This document shows, piece by piece, positions 50,080 to 58,674 of a DNA stretch of 64,000 bases. The translations under genes and the position numbers were made by a program. This DNA comes from Gluconacetobacter entanii (GTDB lineage Bacteria > Pseudomonadota > Alphaproteobacteria > Acetobacterales > Acetobacteraceae). The first letter of the stretch is position 1. Each line of letters starts with the position of its first letter. The notes beneath the pieces are model-generated. The model saw nothing but the letters and a program-made list of their open reading frames with translations. It had not been told where the DNA came from and made no database searches. The DNA is taken from positions 1 to 64,000 of the forward strand of contig NZ_NKUF01000010.1 in NCBI RefSeq assembly GCF_003206495.1, written 5' to 3'.

Positions 50080-50961
50080 ATGGCCGATATCGTCTCGATT
50101 TCCCGCGCTATTGTGTCGCAGATGGAGGTGATCGCGTACCCGAGCGGGAAAGCCAATCCGTCGGTCACGGGGCGTCCCACCAAGATATTCCGGGGATGGA
50201 TCACGCAGGCCGACTATACCGGCGCAGATTGCGCGCTGGGGAATGGCGTTGACTTCATCACCGTTATGGACCTGAAGGGCGGCTGGCGGCGTATTGACGA
50301 ACCGCTGGGCAGACCGTGGCGGCAGGAGGTCACGATCCCGGCTACCGTGTCGATCACGACCGAGGGCAACACGGCTACAGTTACGCTACAGGCCAATGCA
50401 ACCCCGTCGGGCATTGTCGGCCTGCGCATCCGGTCAAACGGCACAACCATTCCAGACCGGTCTGTAGCGGCCTATGCCGTGCAGGCCACGGATACGGCCA
50501 CCACGATTGCTGCCGCACTGGCTGCGCAGATCCCCGGCGCCACGTCGAGCGGGGCCACGATCGCAGTGCCAGGTGCTACCGATCTGTCAGGCGCTGCAGG
50601 TGGATATGCTCCGGCCGTCCGTGTCGCGCGACGGCAGCAACAGCTATTCCAGGTCACGGTCTGGTCAGCATCGACCAAGGCCCGCGATGCGCTTGGAACG
50701 GCGATCGACAATGGCATGGCCTTCATCGACTGGCTAACCGACGCCAACGGCTCGACATTCCAGATCGAGAGCCGAGGCAACTGGAACAATGACGCCGCGC
50801 AGAACAGCGGGATTTTCATGCGACCGTTCCGGTTCATTGCCACCTACGACACCGACCTGCGCGAGAACATGGCGCAGATGCTGTTTGGCACCGAGGTGTT
50901 CAGCCTGCCGGGCGACCGGACCATAACCACAGGAGACGGGCCGCTTCTGGCCACTTCCTGA
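50080..50961 (+). CDS. Tail-terminator/neck-type protein
   Basis: 293 aa. ISRAIVSQMEVIAYPSGKAN then ITVMDLKGGWRRIDEPLGRP, a beta-sandwich-like middle (VSITTEGNTATVTLQANATP), and a C-terminal QVTVWSASTKARDALGTAID. Located just before the sheath, typical for the tail-completion protein. Confidence 0.6.
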   Translation: MADIVSISRAIVSQMEVIAYPSGKANPSVTGRPTKIFRGWITQADYTGADCALGNGVDFITVMDLKGGWRRIDEPLGRPWRQEVTIPATVSITTEGNTATVTLQANATPSGIVGLRIRSNGTTIPDRSVAAYAVQATDTATTIAAALAAQIPGATSSGATIAVPGATDLSGAAGGYAPAVRVARRQQQLFQVTVWSASTKARDALGTAIDNGMAFIDWLTDANGSTFQIESRGNWNNDAAQNSGIFMRPFRFIATYDTDLRENMAQMLFGTEVFSLPGDRTITTGDGPLLATS

Positions 50962-50981
50962 CCCTTCCGCAAGGAACAGAA

Positions 50982-51200
50982 ATGACGACCAGTCCCCAGA
51001 CTGCGGCATCCCCTGCCGCGGCAACCCCCACGGCTGCCCAGACCACGACCAAACCGGACGCTGCCTATGTCGTGATGATGCCGGGATACGGATACCCGCT
51101 CGGCACGCAGATCACCAACGCTGCGACCATCGCCAAGCTGAAAGCCAATGGCACCCTTGGCCGGTTCACCGTGCGCGTGGCGCTCAAGCAGGAGAAATAA
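50982..51200 (+). CDS. Small tail-region protein, unknown
   Basis: 72 aa. An Ala/Thr/Pro-rich start and a compact C-terminal half (YVVMMPGYGYPLGTQITNAA). No family recognised. Confidence 0.6.
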   Translation: MTTSPQTAASPAAATPTAAQTTTKPDAAYVVMMPGYGYPLGTQITNAATIAKLKANGTLGRFTVRVALKQEK

Positions 51201-51203
51201 TCC

Positions 51204-52697
51204 ATGCCGCAGATTTATCAGGCGGGCGACCTGAGCACGAACAGCCTGATTGTGCCGAACCTGTATGTGCAGATCCAGAAGCCGACCACGCTGGCGCTCA
51301 ACGGCGTTTCCAGTGGGCGCGTCGGTCTGGTCGGCACGGCTGCATGGTGGCCGGTCAACACGCCCGTGATTGTCGGGTCCATGGGCGACCAGCTTGCAGC
51401 GTTCGGCCCTAAGCAGGCGCTTGCCACCGACATCGGCACGGCGGTGAATATCGCCATCCTGAACGGGGCATCCGATTTCCGCTGTGTGCGCGTGAGCGAT
51501 GGCACGGACGCCGCCGCCACCGGCACGCTGGCTGGCGCCACACTGACCGCGAAATATACGGGAAGCGCGGGCAACGCCATCACGGCCACGCTGACCCAGA
51601 ACAGCATCGTCACGACCCTATACACGCTGACCACAAGCCACGCCACGCTGGGCAGCCGGTCCTATACCGGCGCGACGTGGACGGCCATTGCCGCCGCAAT
51701 CGCGGCTGACACGTCCGCACTGGTCGTGGCGACGGTTCCGACAACCGTTCCCGATCTGGCGGCAGGCAGTGCAACCCTGTCCGGCGGTGCAGACGGCGGC
51801 ACCCCCACCACGGCACAGTTCATCGGCACGGACGGCGCAACCCGCACCGGCATGTATGCCCTGCGCGGGCAGGGCTGTGCGCTTGGCGTCCTGCACGGCC
51901 TGAGCGACAACACGGCATGGACCACGCAGGCGACGTTTGGCCTTGGTGAAGGGCTGTATATGATCGCGTGCGGCCCATCTGGCGACACGATCAGTAATGC
52001 AGTCAGCATGAAGGACGCCGCCGGTCTGGACAGCTATGGCGTCAAACTGATGTTCGGCGACTGGCTGTGGTGGGATGATGACACCAACGGCGATATGCTG
52101 GTGCCCCCGCAGGCGTTCGTTGCGGGCCTGTTCGGCGGCCTGTCTCCCGAACAGTCCAGCCTGAACAAACAGCTTTCCGGCGTGATCGGCAGCCAGAAGG
52201 CCGGGCTGGTGTCCAGCGGCACGACGCAGACCTATTCCGACGCGGAACTGGGCGCGCTGTTCGAGGCCGGGATCGATGTGATCTGCAACCCGGCACCGGG
52301 CGGCAGCTACTGGGCCGTGCGTGGAGGCATCAATACGTCATCGAATGATGCCATTGACGATGACAGCTACACGCGCCTGACAAACTACATCGCCGAAACC
52401 ATCAATTCTGGCATGGGGTCGTTTGCGGGCGACGTCATCAACGACACGCTGTTCGGTGATATCCGCGCCGTGCTGCTGGGCACGCTGTCCAACATTGTCA
52501 GCAGCGGCATCCTCGGCGGCACGGCTGATTATGCCGTGGTCTGCGACACGTCCAACAACCCGCAGAGCCGCACCGAGCTGGGGTATGTCCGCGCCGATGT
52601 TCAGGTGCGCTACCAGGGCATCAACCGCTTCTTCGTGGTCAACTTGCAGGGCGGTTCCAGTGTAGTGGTCAGCACGACGACCACTGCGGCATCATGA
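51204..52697 (+). CDS. Contractile tail sheath protein
   Basis: 497 aa. DLSTNSLIVPNLYVQIQKPT and GRVGLVGTAAWWPVNTPVIV form the sheath N-terminal domain, a Thr/Ala-rich insert spans 105-205, and the conserved C-terminal domain ends RADVQVRYQGINRFFVVNLQ. Indicates a myovirus. The natural stop is intact. Twelve bases later the IS element begins, and none of the usual next genes is present. Confidence 0.88.
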   Translation: MPQIYQAGDLSTNSLIVPNLYVQIQKPTTLALNGVSSGRVGLVGTAAWWPVNTPVIVGSMGDQLAAFGPKQALATDIGTAVNIAILNGASDFRCVRVSDGTDAAATGTLAGATLTAKYTGSAGNAITATLTQNSIVTTLYTLTTSHATLGSRSYTGATWTAIAAAIAADTSALVVATVPTTVPDLAAGSATLSGGADGGTPTTAQFIGTDGATRTGMYALRGQGCALGVLHGLSDNTAWTTQATFGLGEGLYMIACGPSGDTISNAVSMKDAAGLDSYGVKLMFGDWLWWDDDTNGDMLVPPQAFVAGLFGGLSPEQSSLNKQLSGVIGSQKAGLVSSGTTQTYSDAELGALFEAGIDVICNPAPGGSYWAVRGGINTSSNDAIDDDSYTRLTNYIAETINSGMGSFAGDVINDTLFGDIRAVLLGTLSNIVSSGILGGTADYAVVCDTSNNPQSRTELGYVRADVQVRYQGINRFFVVNLQGGSSVVVSTTTTAAS

Positions 52698-52757
52698 CCC
52701 GTTTTTCAGGCCCGCAAGCTCCGGCGTTCAGGCCGGAGATAGGGCCGTTCCGACCAT

Positions 52758-53171
52758 TTAGTCAGGGGTTCTCTGCTGTTCGATATACTGCCGGATGATA
52801 GAAAGCGGCGCGCCACCACAGGACGCTGCAAAATAACTGGGCGACCAGAGAACTCCGCGCCAATAGCGGCGCGTCAGCGTTGGATGCATCTGCCGCAACC
52901 TGCGGCTAGAGACCCCTTTGAGGCTGTTCACGAGAACCGACAAAGCCACCTTGGGCGGATAGTGCACAAGAAGATGCACGTGATCATCCTCCCCATCGAA
53001 TTCTACCAGATGGGTTTCGAAGTCTGTGCAAACTTTTTCGAAGACAATTTGCATATCCTTCAGGATCGCGGCGGTGAAGACACGGCGGCGATATTTTGTC
53101 ACGAAGACCAAATGGGCATGAAGCGCAAAAACACAGTGTCTTCCACGCCTATAATCGTTGTCATCAGCCAT
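52758..53171 (-). CDS. tnpA: IS200/IS605 HUH transposase
   Basis: 137 aa, the full Y1-transposase length. HVH metal motif at residues 64-66 (EDDHVHLLVHYPP) and catalytic Tyr129 in IIRQYIEQQ. LVFVTKYRRRVFT is the typical N-terminal strand. It cuts and joins single-stranded DNA at the hairpin ends. It looks intact and therefore potentially active. Confidence 0.92.
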   Translation of the reverse strand: MADDNDYRRGRHCVFALHAHLVFVTKYRRRVFTAAILKDMQIVFEKVCTDFETHLVEFDGEDDHVHLLVHYPPKVALSVLVNSLKGVSSRRLRQMHPTLTRRYWRGVLWSPSYFAASCGGAPLSIIRQYIEQQRTPD

Positions 53172-53193
53172 AGACTCATGTCATCTTTTAGAG

Positions 53194-54414
53194 ATGATCC
53201 AGCGCAAGGCCAACATCTACCGGCTCTACCCGGACGCGGAGCAGAGGCTTGCGCTGGCCCGGATCGCCGGAGCATGTCGCGCGGTCTACAATCTCGCGCT
53301 GGAACAGAGGCGGGATTGGTGGCAGCGCCATAAGGATAGAACCGGCAAATCAATTTCGTTTGCTGGTCAATGTCGTGAACTCACCGATCTGCGCCGCGAT
53401 GTGGACTGGTTGCGCGAAGCGCCGATCCACCCGCTACAACAGGCCCTGCGTGATCTCGACCGCGCCTATCAGAGCTTCTTCTCCGGGCGGTCTGGCTATC
53501 CATCGCCCCGTCGAAAGGGCCAGCACGACAGTTTCCGTTTTCCCGATCCGGCCTCGCTGCGTGTAGAGCGGACCGGAAAGAAGACCGGGCGCATCAAGCT
53601 CCCCAAACTCGGATGGGTTGCTTTCCGGGGCTGGTATGCTCTGCCCGGTATGATCCGCAACATCACCCTATCCCGGCGGGCCGGGAAGTGGTTCGCGTCT
53701 GTCCAGTGGGAGCGCGAAGTGGAAGGGCCTGCCCCGTCTGGCTTGCCAGCAGTCGGGATCGACATGGGCGTGGCCGTGTTCGCCGCCATGAGTAATGGCG
53801 AGACTGTCGCGCCGGGCGACTTCGGGAAGAAGGCCATGCGTGCGCTCCGCAAGGCGCAACGCGCCGTCTCCCGCAAAAAGAAGGGCAGCGCCAACAGGCG
53901 CAAAGCCGTGCGGCGAGTGCAGACCCTGCATGCCCGCGTGGCCAATGCCCGCAAGGATTTCCTCCACAAACTCAGCACGACCATCGCCAAGAACCACGGC
54001 ACGGTCGTTGTGGAGGCATTGCAGGTGCGGAGCATGTCCGCATCAGCCAGAGGCTCGGTCGAAGAACCGGGTCGCAATGTCCGGCAGAAAGCCGGGCTCA
54101 ACCGCAGTATCCTCGATCAGGGATGGCGGATGTTCCGCACCCTGTTGGGATACAAGCTGGCAGATAGAGGCGGGAAACTGGTTGAAGTGCCAGCCGCCTA
54201 TACCAGCCAGACCTGCTCAGTCTGTGGACGTGTGGACCCGGCAAATAGGGCCAGTCAGGCACGTTTCGTCTGCACCGCCTGCGGACACACTGAAAACGCG
54301 GACATCAATGCCGCAAAGAACATCCTACGGCGGGCGGACTGCCCGTTGAAGTCTGTGGAGGGGCACCGCAGCAAGCGGCCCGTTGAAGCAGGAAGCACCA
54401 GGAGGGCAGCTTAA
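53194..54414 (+). CDS. tnpB: TnpB RNA-guided nuclease
   Basis: 406 aa from ATG 53194. RuvC-like residues are all present: D190 (GIDMG), E274 (VVVEAL), D370 (NADINAA). The zinc finger C341-x2-C344...C360-x2-C363 is intact. N-terminal REC-like region with the Arg-rich SGRSGYPSPRRKGQ segment. TnpB cleaves DNA guided by an omega-RNA encoded at the 3' end of the element. The guide would be the sequence just past the right end, in the Ig-like fragment near 54455-54475. Confidence 0.92.
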   Translation: MIQRKANIYRLYPDAEQRLALARIAGACRAVYNLALEQRRDWWQRHKDRTGKSISFAGQCRELTDLRRDVDWLREAPIHPLQQALRDLDRAYQSFFSGRSGYPSPRRKGQHDSFRFPDPASLRVERTGKKTGRIKLPKLGWVAFRGWYALPGMIRNITLSRRAGKWFASVQWEREVEGPAPSGLPAVGIDMGVAVFAAMSNGETVAPGDFGKKAMRALRKAQRAVSRKKKGSANRRKAVRRVQTLHARVANARKDFLHKLSTTIAKNHGTVVVEALQVRSMSASARGSVEEPGRNVRQKAGLNRSILDQGWRMFRTLLGYKLADRGGKLVEVPAAYTSQTCSVCGRVDPANRASQARFVCTACGHTENADINAAKNILRRADCPLKSVEGHRSKRPVEAGSTRRAA

Positions 54415-54475
54415 TGCACGCCTACACTGGAACCATCGGCCTTCAGGCCGGTGAGCATGTCAGGCTGACCCTGAC
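54360..54475 (+). ncRNA. Predicted omega-RNA region
   Basis: By analogy with characterised IS605 elements, the scaffold lies over the tnpB 3' end and right-end hairpin (54437-54450), with the guide immediately beyond. Boundaries are inferred from that architecture; no transcript can be seen here. Confidence 0.4.
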
Positions 54476-54734
54476 GCCGGATAATGACGGGCCTGGCGCG
54501 GATACGACGGTCACGCTATCCGACGGGAGCGCAGGCGGGACGTTCTCGGCTGAGACCGTGACATTCAACGGCTGCACGAACACAGCCCAGACAGTGACTT
54601 ATACGCCCAAGGCGGCAGGGACTGTCACGATCAGCGCCACAAACAATGGCGGCCTGACCAATCCGTCCAGTCTGAGCATCACGGTCGCCGCCGCCGCAGC
54701 GGCCGCCACCCAGTCGATCAACAAGGAAAACACC
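54456..54734 (+). pseudogene. Orphan Ig-like domain of a lost tail protein
   Basis: The frame encodes LTLTPDNDGPGADTTVTLSD, AETVTFNGCTNTAQTVTYTP and KAAGTVTISATNNGGLTNPS, then ITV and an Ala run. This is one bacterial Ig-like repeat of the type found in phage tail or fibre proteins. Its 5' part is replaced by the IS right end. It runs in frame into the next gene without a stop. Confidence 0.6.
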
Positions 54735-55145
54735 ATGAACGCACTCGTACCCCGTGGCATCCGCAACAACAACCCCGGAAACCTTGATTATGTCGGGCAG
54801 CCGGGCGCGCATCTTGAAACCGGCGTGGCCGACCCGCGCTTTGCCGCGTTCCCGACCATGGCGGACGGCATCCGCGCATTGCGTGACCAGTTGATCCGCT
54901 ATGGCGAGCGTGGACTGACCACGGTATCCAGCATCATATCGGTCTACGCGCCACCCACCGAGAACGCGACGGATGCGTATGTCTCCGTCCTGTGCCAACG
55001 AATGGGCGTCGGTCCCGACACGGTGCTCGACCTGCGCGACACGGCTACGATGGCACGCCTGATCTACGGGATTTCCGTGGTGGAGAACGGGCCGGGCCAT
55101 CTCCCCCTGTCACAGATTGAACAGGCGTTGGGGACCACTCCGTAA
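54735..55145 (+). CDS. Phage structural/lysozyme-like protein (RGIRNNNPGNL family)
   Basis: 136 aa from ATG 54735 (AAGGA 8 nt upstream). VPRGIRNNNPGNLDYVGQPG, FPTMADGIRALRDQLIRYGE then TTVSSIISVYAPPTENATDA match a widespread phage structural family with a lysozyme-like fold. Read-through from the Ig-like fragment is open, so a longer fusion starting at 54414 is possible. Confidence 0.75.
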   Translation: MNALVPRGIRNNNPGNLDYVGQPGAHLETGVADPRFAAFPTMADGIRALRDQLIRYGERGLTTVSSIISVYAPPTENATDAYVSVLCQRMGVGPDTVLDLRDTATMARLIYGISVVENGPGHLPLSQIEQALGTTP

Positions 55146-55173
55146 CCGCACGCAGCACACCCGCGACTGCCAC

Positions 55174-55196
55174 GCCGCCCGAGAGGCGGTTTTTTA
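55174..55196 (+). terminator. Rho-independent terminator 1 of the right module
   Basis: CCGCC-CGAGA-GGCGG followed by six T. Nearly identical to the terminator at 56484-56505. Confidence 0.75.
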
Positions 55197-55211
55197 TTGC
55201 CTGGAACACAG

Positions 55212-55655
55212 ATGACCGAAGCCCTGACGCCGGATGTGCACGACATCCTTGATGACCATGGGGAGCGTATCGGCTTCCTTGAACGCTGGCGCGACAGTGC
55301 CGACGGAAAGATTGACGATACGCGCCGGGAAGTCGGCGCCATCCGGGCCGAAATGCAGGCCCAGTATGCCGCGACGTCATCCGCCCTGGAGCGTCAGTCC
55401 CGCAACATGCAGGACCTGACCCGGCAACTGGCCGAACAGAACGGCGCGCAGAAGGAGCGCAACCGGCTGGAGCAGGCGAAGCTGACGAAGGCGCGCATTG
55501 CCGAAAGCCGGTGGAAGAAACGCGCGGCCATCTGCGGGCTGGTCTTCGCCGTGTTCGGCGCGGTGGGCGGCACGATCCTGTCCAGCCAGACCTGGGACGA
55601 TTATTTTTTCGCCAACGTCCCGTTCCTCCATCATCACGTGGGGACCGCGCCATGA
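55212..55655 (+). CDS. Coiled-coil single-TM phage protein
   Basis: 147 aa from ATG 55212. Coiled coil over 1-105 (ERIGFLERWRDSADGKIDDT; EQNGAQKERNRLEQAKLTKA), one TM helix at about 113-132 (AICGLVFAVFGAVGGTILSS), short C-terminal tail. Ahead of the endolysin-like gene, so it could be a spanin- or holin-type lysis partner. Confidence 0.65.
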   Translation: MTEALTPDVHDILDDHGERIGFLERWRDSADGKIDDTRREVGAIRAEMQAQYAATSSALERQSRNMQDLTRQLAEQNGAQKERNRLEQAKLTKARIAESRWKKRAAICGLVFAVFGAVGGTILSSQTWDDYFFANVPFLHHHVGTAP

Positions 55656-56131
55656 CCGGCCTGTGTGTCGCGCAGTTCAAGCGCGAAATCGTGGCCCCCA
55701 CACTGGACTATATCGGGCTGGGGGGCGATTCGGCGGTCAACCTGCTGACCGGCACGGCTCTTGTAGAAAGCGGCGTAGTCTATCTTCGCCAGATCAACGG
55801 CCCCGCGCGCGGCCTGTGGCAGATGGAACCGTTCACCCACGACGATATATGGGCGACGTTCCTGTCTGACGCACGGATGACGTCCCTGCTGGGCGCGGTG
55901 CTCGACCTGCTGTCGCGCTGGCCGTCCCGCGTGGCGCAGTTGCCGGGCAACCTGCCCTACGCCTGTGCAATGGCGCGCCTGAAATACTACCGCGCGCCGG
56001 AAACTCTGCCTGCGGCCGACGATGCGGCCGGGCAGTGCCGTTACTGGAAAACCAACTACAACACATCGCTGGGCGCGGGGGTGGCGGATGGGCCGCATAT
56101 CGCCCTGTTCCAGCGCGCGATCGAGGCGTGA
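55652..56131 (+). CDS. Lysozyme/transglycosylase-like endolysin
   Basis: 159 aa from ATG 55652 (ATGA overlap). LLTGTALVESGVVYLRQING then PARGLWQMEPFTHDDIW has the E-S-G...G-L-W-Q arrangement of SLT-like lytic transglycosylases, with Glu39 as the probable catalytic acid. No signal peptide, so export would need a holin. Confidence 0.7.
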   Translation: MTGLCVAQFKREIVAPTLDYIGLGGDSAVNLLTGTALVESGVVYLRQINGPARGLWQMEPFTHDDIWATFLSDARMTSLLGAVLDLLSRWPSRVAQLPGNLPYACAMARLKYYRAPETLPAADDAAGQCRYWKTNYNTSLGAGVADGPHIALFQRAIEA

Positions 56132-56133
56132 CT

Positions 56134-56472
56134 ATGGATCCTTCAACCCTCCTGAGCATCATAATCCCCTTCATCCCAGCGCAGTATGTCGGCGCGGTGA
56201 TGGATTGGGTGACCTTTGTTATCGCGGTGTCCGCGCTGGTCATGCGTTACTGGCGGCCGCCTGCGGCCGGGTCGCGCGCGGCCTCCATATGGCTGGTGGT
56301 TTCCGCCATAGCGCAGGCGCGCGGGTGGAATGCGCCAGCGTACCAGCCGGATCGCAAGGCGCTGATGGTGCCAAAGGACACGCCTCGGTCTGCTGCTGCT
56401 GCTGCGCTGGGGCTGCATCCCGATGAGACGCACCCCAATGCGCCTGATGTCAGCAAGACGCCCACACCCTGA
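56134..56472 (+). CDS. Holin-like membrane protein
   Basis: 112 aa from ATG 56134 with GAGG 7 nt upstream. Two hydrophobic segments in the first 65 residues (TLLSIIIPFIPAQYVGAVMD and WVTFVIAVSALVMRYW), then a hydrophilic C terminus. Next to the endolysin and followed by a terminator. Confidence 0.65.
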   Translation: MDPSTLLSIIIPFIPAQYVGAVMDWVTFVIAVSALVMRYWRPPAAGSRAASIWLVVSAIAQARGWNAPAYQPDRKALMVPKDTPRSAAAAALGLHPDETHPNAPDVSKTPTP

Positions 56473-56483
56473 CCCACCACATA

Positions 56484-56505
56484 CCGCCCACCGAGGCGGT
56501 TTTTT
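56484..56505 (+). terminator. Rho-independent terminator 2 of the right module
   Basis: CCGCC...GAGGCGG followed by TTTTTTATTGG, a near copy of terminator 1 with its flank. Confidence 0.75.
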
Positions 56506-56519
56506 ATTGGAGCCATCCC

Positions 56520-57095
56520 ATGACCAAGATTTCCCGCCGGTCCCTGCTGCGCGCCGGGGCCGGAACACTGGCGGCTGGCCTGCTTGCGGCCTGCACCGTG
56601 ACCAAATCCGGCACGACCACCACGCTGACCCTGAACGTGGGCGAGGTGGTGGACTACGGCAATGCCGTGCTGTCGTTCGCGAGCACAGCCATCGGCCTGT
56701 CGTTCGTATCTGCCGCGATGGGGACCGCCAACGTCACGCTGGCAAATACCGCCATCGCGGGCCTGAAATCCAGCTTGACCGCGTTCCAGTCCGCCGCCGG
56801 GTCCAGCACATCCGTCAGCTACGACAGCGCCAGCGTGAAGGCGGCGTTCGATAGCATCCTTGCCGATGTGGAGAAGGTGGACACGCTGATTATCTCGGTC
56901 ATCACCGGCACGGCGGCGAACCTGTCGAGCAGCGTGGTCACGCAGGCCAAGACGGCAGCGGGGGCGGCGGAAACGCTGATCGATCTGCTCAAGGCAATGG
57001 TGGATATGTCCGGCGCACGCCTGCGGAGCGCTGCGCCCGTGGACACAGACGCGGCCATCGGGCAGATCGCCATCTTCGCGGCGACGCAGGGGTGA
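56520..57095 (+). CDS. Tat-exported lipoprotein carried by the prophage
   Basis: 191 aa. ISRRSLLRAGAGTLAAGLLAAC combines a twin-arginine motif with a lipobox, so export folded and lipid anchoring are predicted. The rest is Ala/Ser/Thr-rich and helical (TAIAGLKSSLTAFQSAAGSS; LIISVITGTAANLSSSVV). Not a virion type I know. It may be a lysogenic conversion factor. Confidence 0.7.
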   Translation: MTKISRRSLLRAGAGTLAAGLLAACTVTKSGTTTTLTLNVGEVVDYGNAVLSFASTAIGLSFVSAAMGTANVTLANTAIAGLKSSLTAFQSAAGSSTSVSYDSASVKAAFDSILADVEKVDTLIISVITGTAANLSSSVVTQAKTAAGAAETLIDLLKAMVDMSGARLRSAAPVDTDAAIGQIAIFAATQG

Positions 57096-57226
57096 CGCCC
57101 TTCGTGCAGGGGGTGATTGCCGGTGCGGGCGGCGTGGTCGTCCTTATCGGGCTGCTGATCACGATTCCGATGAAATTGCATGCGCTGGCGATGGCCGCGC
57201 AGTTACGTGACAAGGGATTGGAATGA
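57092..57226 (+). CDS. 44-residue TM protein
   Basis: GTG 57092 overlaps the lipoprotein stop. MTPFVQGVIAGAGGVVVLIG, then LLITIPMKLHALAMAAQLRD: one or two membrane helices. Stop overlaps the next ATG (ATGA). Confidence 0.55.
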   Translation: MTPFVQGVIAGAGGVVVLIGLLITIPMKLHALAMAAQLRDKGLE

Positions 57227-58023
57227 CCAATCGCAAACTCGGCTGCCGCCCGGCGGAAACCCGTGTAGGCCAGCCCATGCTGTCGGCTATGCGCGGCTTC
57301 TGCGCCCGCAAAGCGCCGCCGCGCCTGATCCGCGACCATATCGACCCAGCCCCGCTGATGTTGGGCAATGACGTGCTTGGGGATTGCACGTCGGCAGGTC
57401 TCGGTAATCACGCCCGCGCCACGGCGGCGCTTGCTGGTTATCAGGTGGACGTGACCACGGCTCAGGCCGAGGCGTTCTATTCGCTGTCCACCGGCTACGT
57501 CCCCGGCGATCCGCGCACAGACAATGGCGGCGTGGAGGTCGATGTGCTGACCACGGCCATGCGGGACGGGTATGCAGTGACCAATCAGACCCTGTTTCCG
57601 CTGTGGGGCAGTGCTGACCCTGACGATCTCAACGGCGTGCGGAACATCATGGCTGGGCTGTCGGCGGCGTATCTTGGTGTCCAACTTTCCGAATCGGACA
57701 TGTGGGAAGACGAAAACGGCGACCTATCCCCCGTATGGGACACCGACACGCCCGCCGGGCACGGCGACCCGACGCCGGGAAGCGCAGGGGGGCATTGCCT
57801 GCTGGCATGGGATTACACGGGAACAGACGACACCGACCTTGTGACGTTCCTGACGTGGGGTGGAAAGCAGAAGGGGACGTGGCGCTGGTTCAAATCCCGC
57901 CGCATGGAAGTGCATGGGTTGGCATGGTTGCAACTCCTGTCGGCCAGTGGATTGGCGCCGACCAACCAAGAGCGTGAAGCGCTCCTTGCCGCCAATTCCG
58001 CCTATCTGCGGGGTGCGGCGTGA
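57223..58023 (+). CDS. Papain-like cysteine-protease-fold phage protein
   Basis: 266 aa. LMLGNDVLGDCTSAGLGNHA places a Cys near 52 in the usual G-D-C-T/A context. GGHCLLAWDYTGTDDTDLVT supplies a His near 190, and FLTWGGKQKGTWRW the third position with Trp. The order Cys-His-(Asn/Asp/Trp) fits a papain-like fold. No signal peptide. Coupled to both neighbours, so it belongs to the accessory right module. Substrate unknown. Confidence 0.6.
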   Translation: MTNRKLGCRPAETRVGQPMLSAMRGFCARKAPPRLIRDHIDPAPLMLGNDVLGDCTSAGLGNHARATAALAGYQVDVTTAQAEAFYSLSTGYVPGDPRTDNGGVEVDVLTTAMRDGYAVTNQTLFPLWGSADPDDLNGVRNIMAGLSAAYLGVQLSESDMWEDENGDLSPVWDTDTPAGHGDPTPGSAGGHCLLAWDYTGTDDTDLVTFLTWGGKQKGTWRWFKSRRMEVHGLAWLQLLSASGLAPTNQEREALLAANSAYLRGAA

Positions 58024-58625
58024 GGGCGGCGCTGCTGGCCGGACTACTGGCCCTGTCCGCCTGCGCCAGTCAGCCGCGCGTGCAGACCACGATCCCGGCG
58101 GCCATGGCTGGCATCCAGTCCTCACTGGCGCAGGCCGGGGCCGTGTCCGTCTCCCACGCCGCCGACTGGACGCCGGAGCAGGCCGCGCGGTTCGAGCGCA
58201 ACGTGCGTGCGGCCCAGTGCAGCCAGCGCACGTCAGATCCGGTCATCGGCACGATTGCGGGGAATGTGACGCTGGAACTGTCCGGGTCGTTTACCCAGTC
58301 TGGACAGTTCACGGTCGGCGCGATCACCACGGCCCCGACCGTTGGCGTGCAGGGATCGGCCAGCCATACACGCACGCAGCAGGTCAGCCTGCCGGTCGCC
58401 TATGCGCCGCTGTCTTCTCTGCCTGATGTCGAGATGTCCCGGCAGGTCGGTTACGAAACGGAGCTGTTCGCGCAGAACGACGACGCGCGGCATCAGGAGG
58501 CTGCGCGGCTGATCGAGGACCGGAAGGCATTGCGGGATCGTGTGGGGGAACTGATCGGGAGTTGGGGTGCGGGCCAGTGCATCCCGCGCGCGCCGGTCGT
58601 GCCGTTTGTGGGTGGGCGGCGATGA
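58020..58625 (+). CDS. Prophage lipoprotein, unknown
   Basis: 201 aa from GTG 58020. MRAALLAGLLALSAC is a short lipoprotein signal (LSAC lipobox). The mature part has a beta-rich centre (TVGVQGSASHTRTQQVSLPV) and Cys near 67 and 185. Second lipoprotein of the module. Confidence 0.65.
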   Translation: MRAALLAGLLALSACASQPRVQTTIPAAMAGIQSSLAQAGAVSVSHAADWTPEQAARFERNVRAAQCSQRTSDPVIGTIAGNVTLELSGSFTQSGQFTVGAITTAPTVGVQGSASHTRTQQVSLPVAYAPLSSLPDVEMSRQVGYETELFAQNDDARHQEAARLIEDRKALRDRVGELIGSWGAGQCIPRAPVVPFVGGRR

Positions 58626-58674
58626 TCTGGCTCTGGCTACACCGGCTGTTATGTTTGCGGAGAGGATGCTAGAA

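Larger units (their letters stand above)
52709..54455. mobile_element. IS200/IS605-family element
   Basis: Contains divergent tnpA and tnpB between two imperfect hairpins with the shared loop core TTCAGGCC: left, 52709-52746 (CTCCGGC-GTTCAG-GCCGGAG with an outer GGCCC/GGGCC pairing); right, 54437-54450 (CGGCC-TTCA-GGCCG). No target duplication, as expected for HUH single-strand transposition. The exact right end is uncertain by about 20 bp. Confidence 0.85.
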
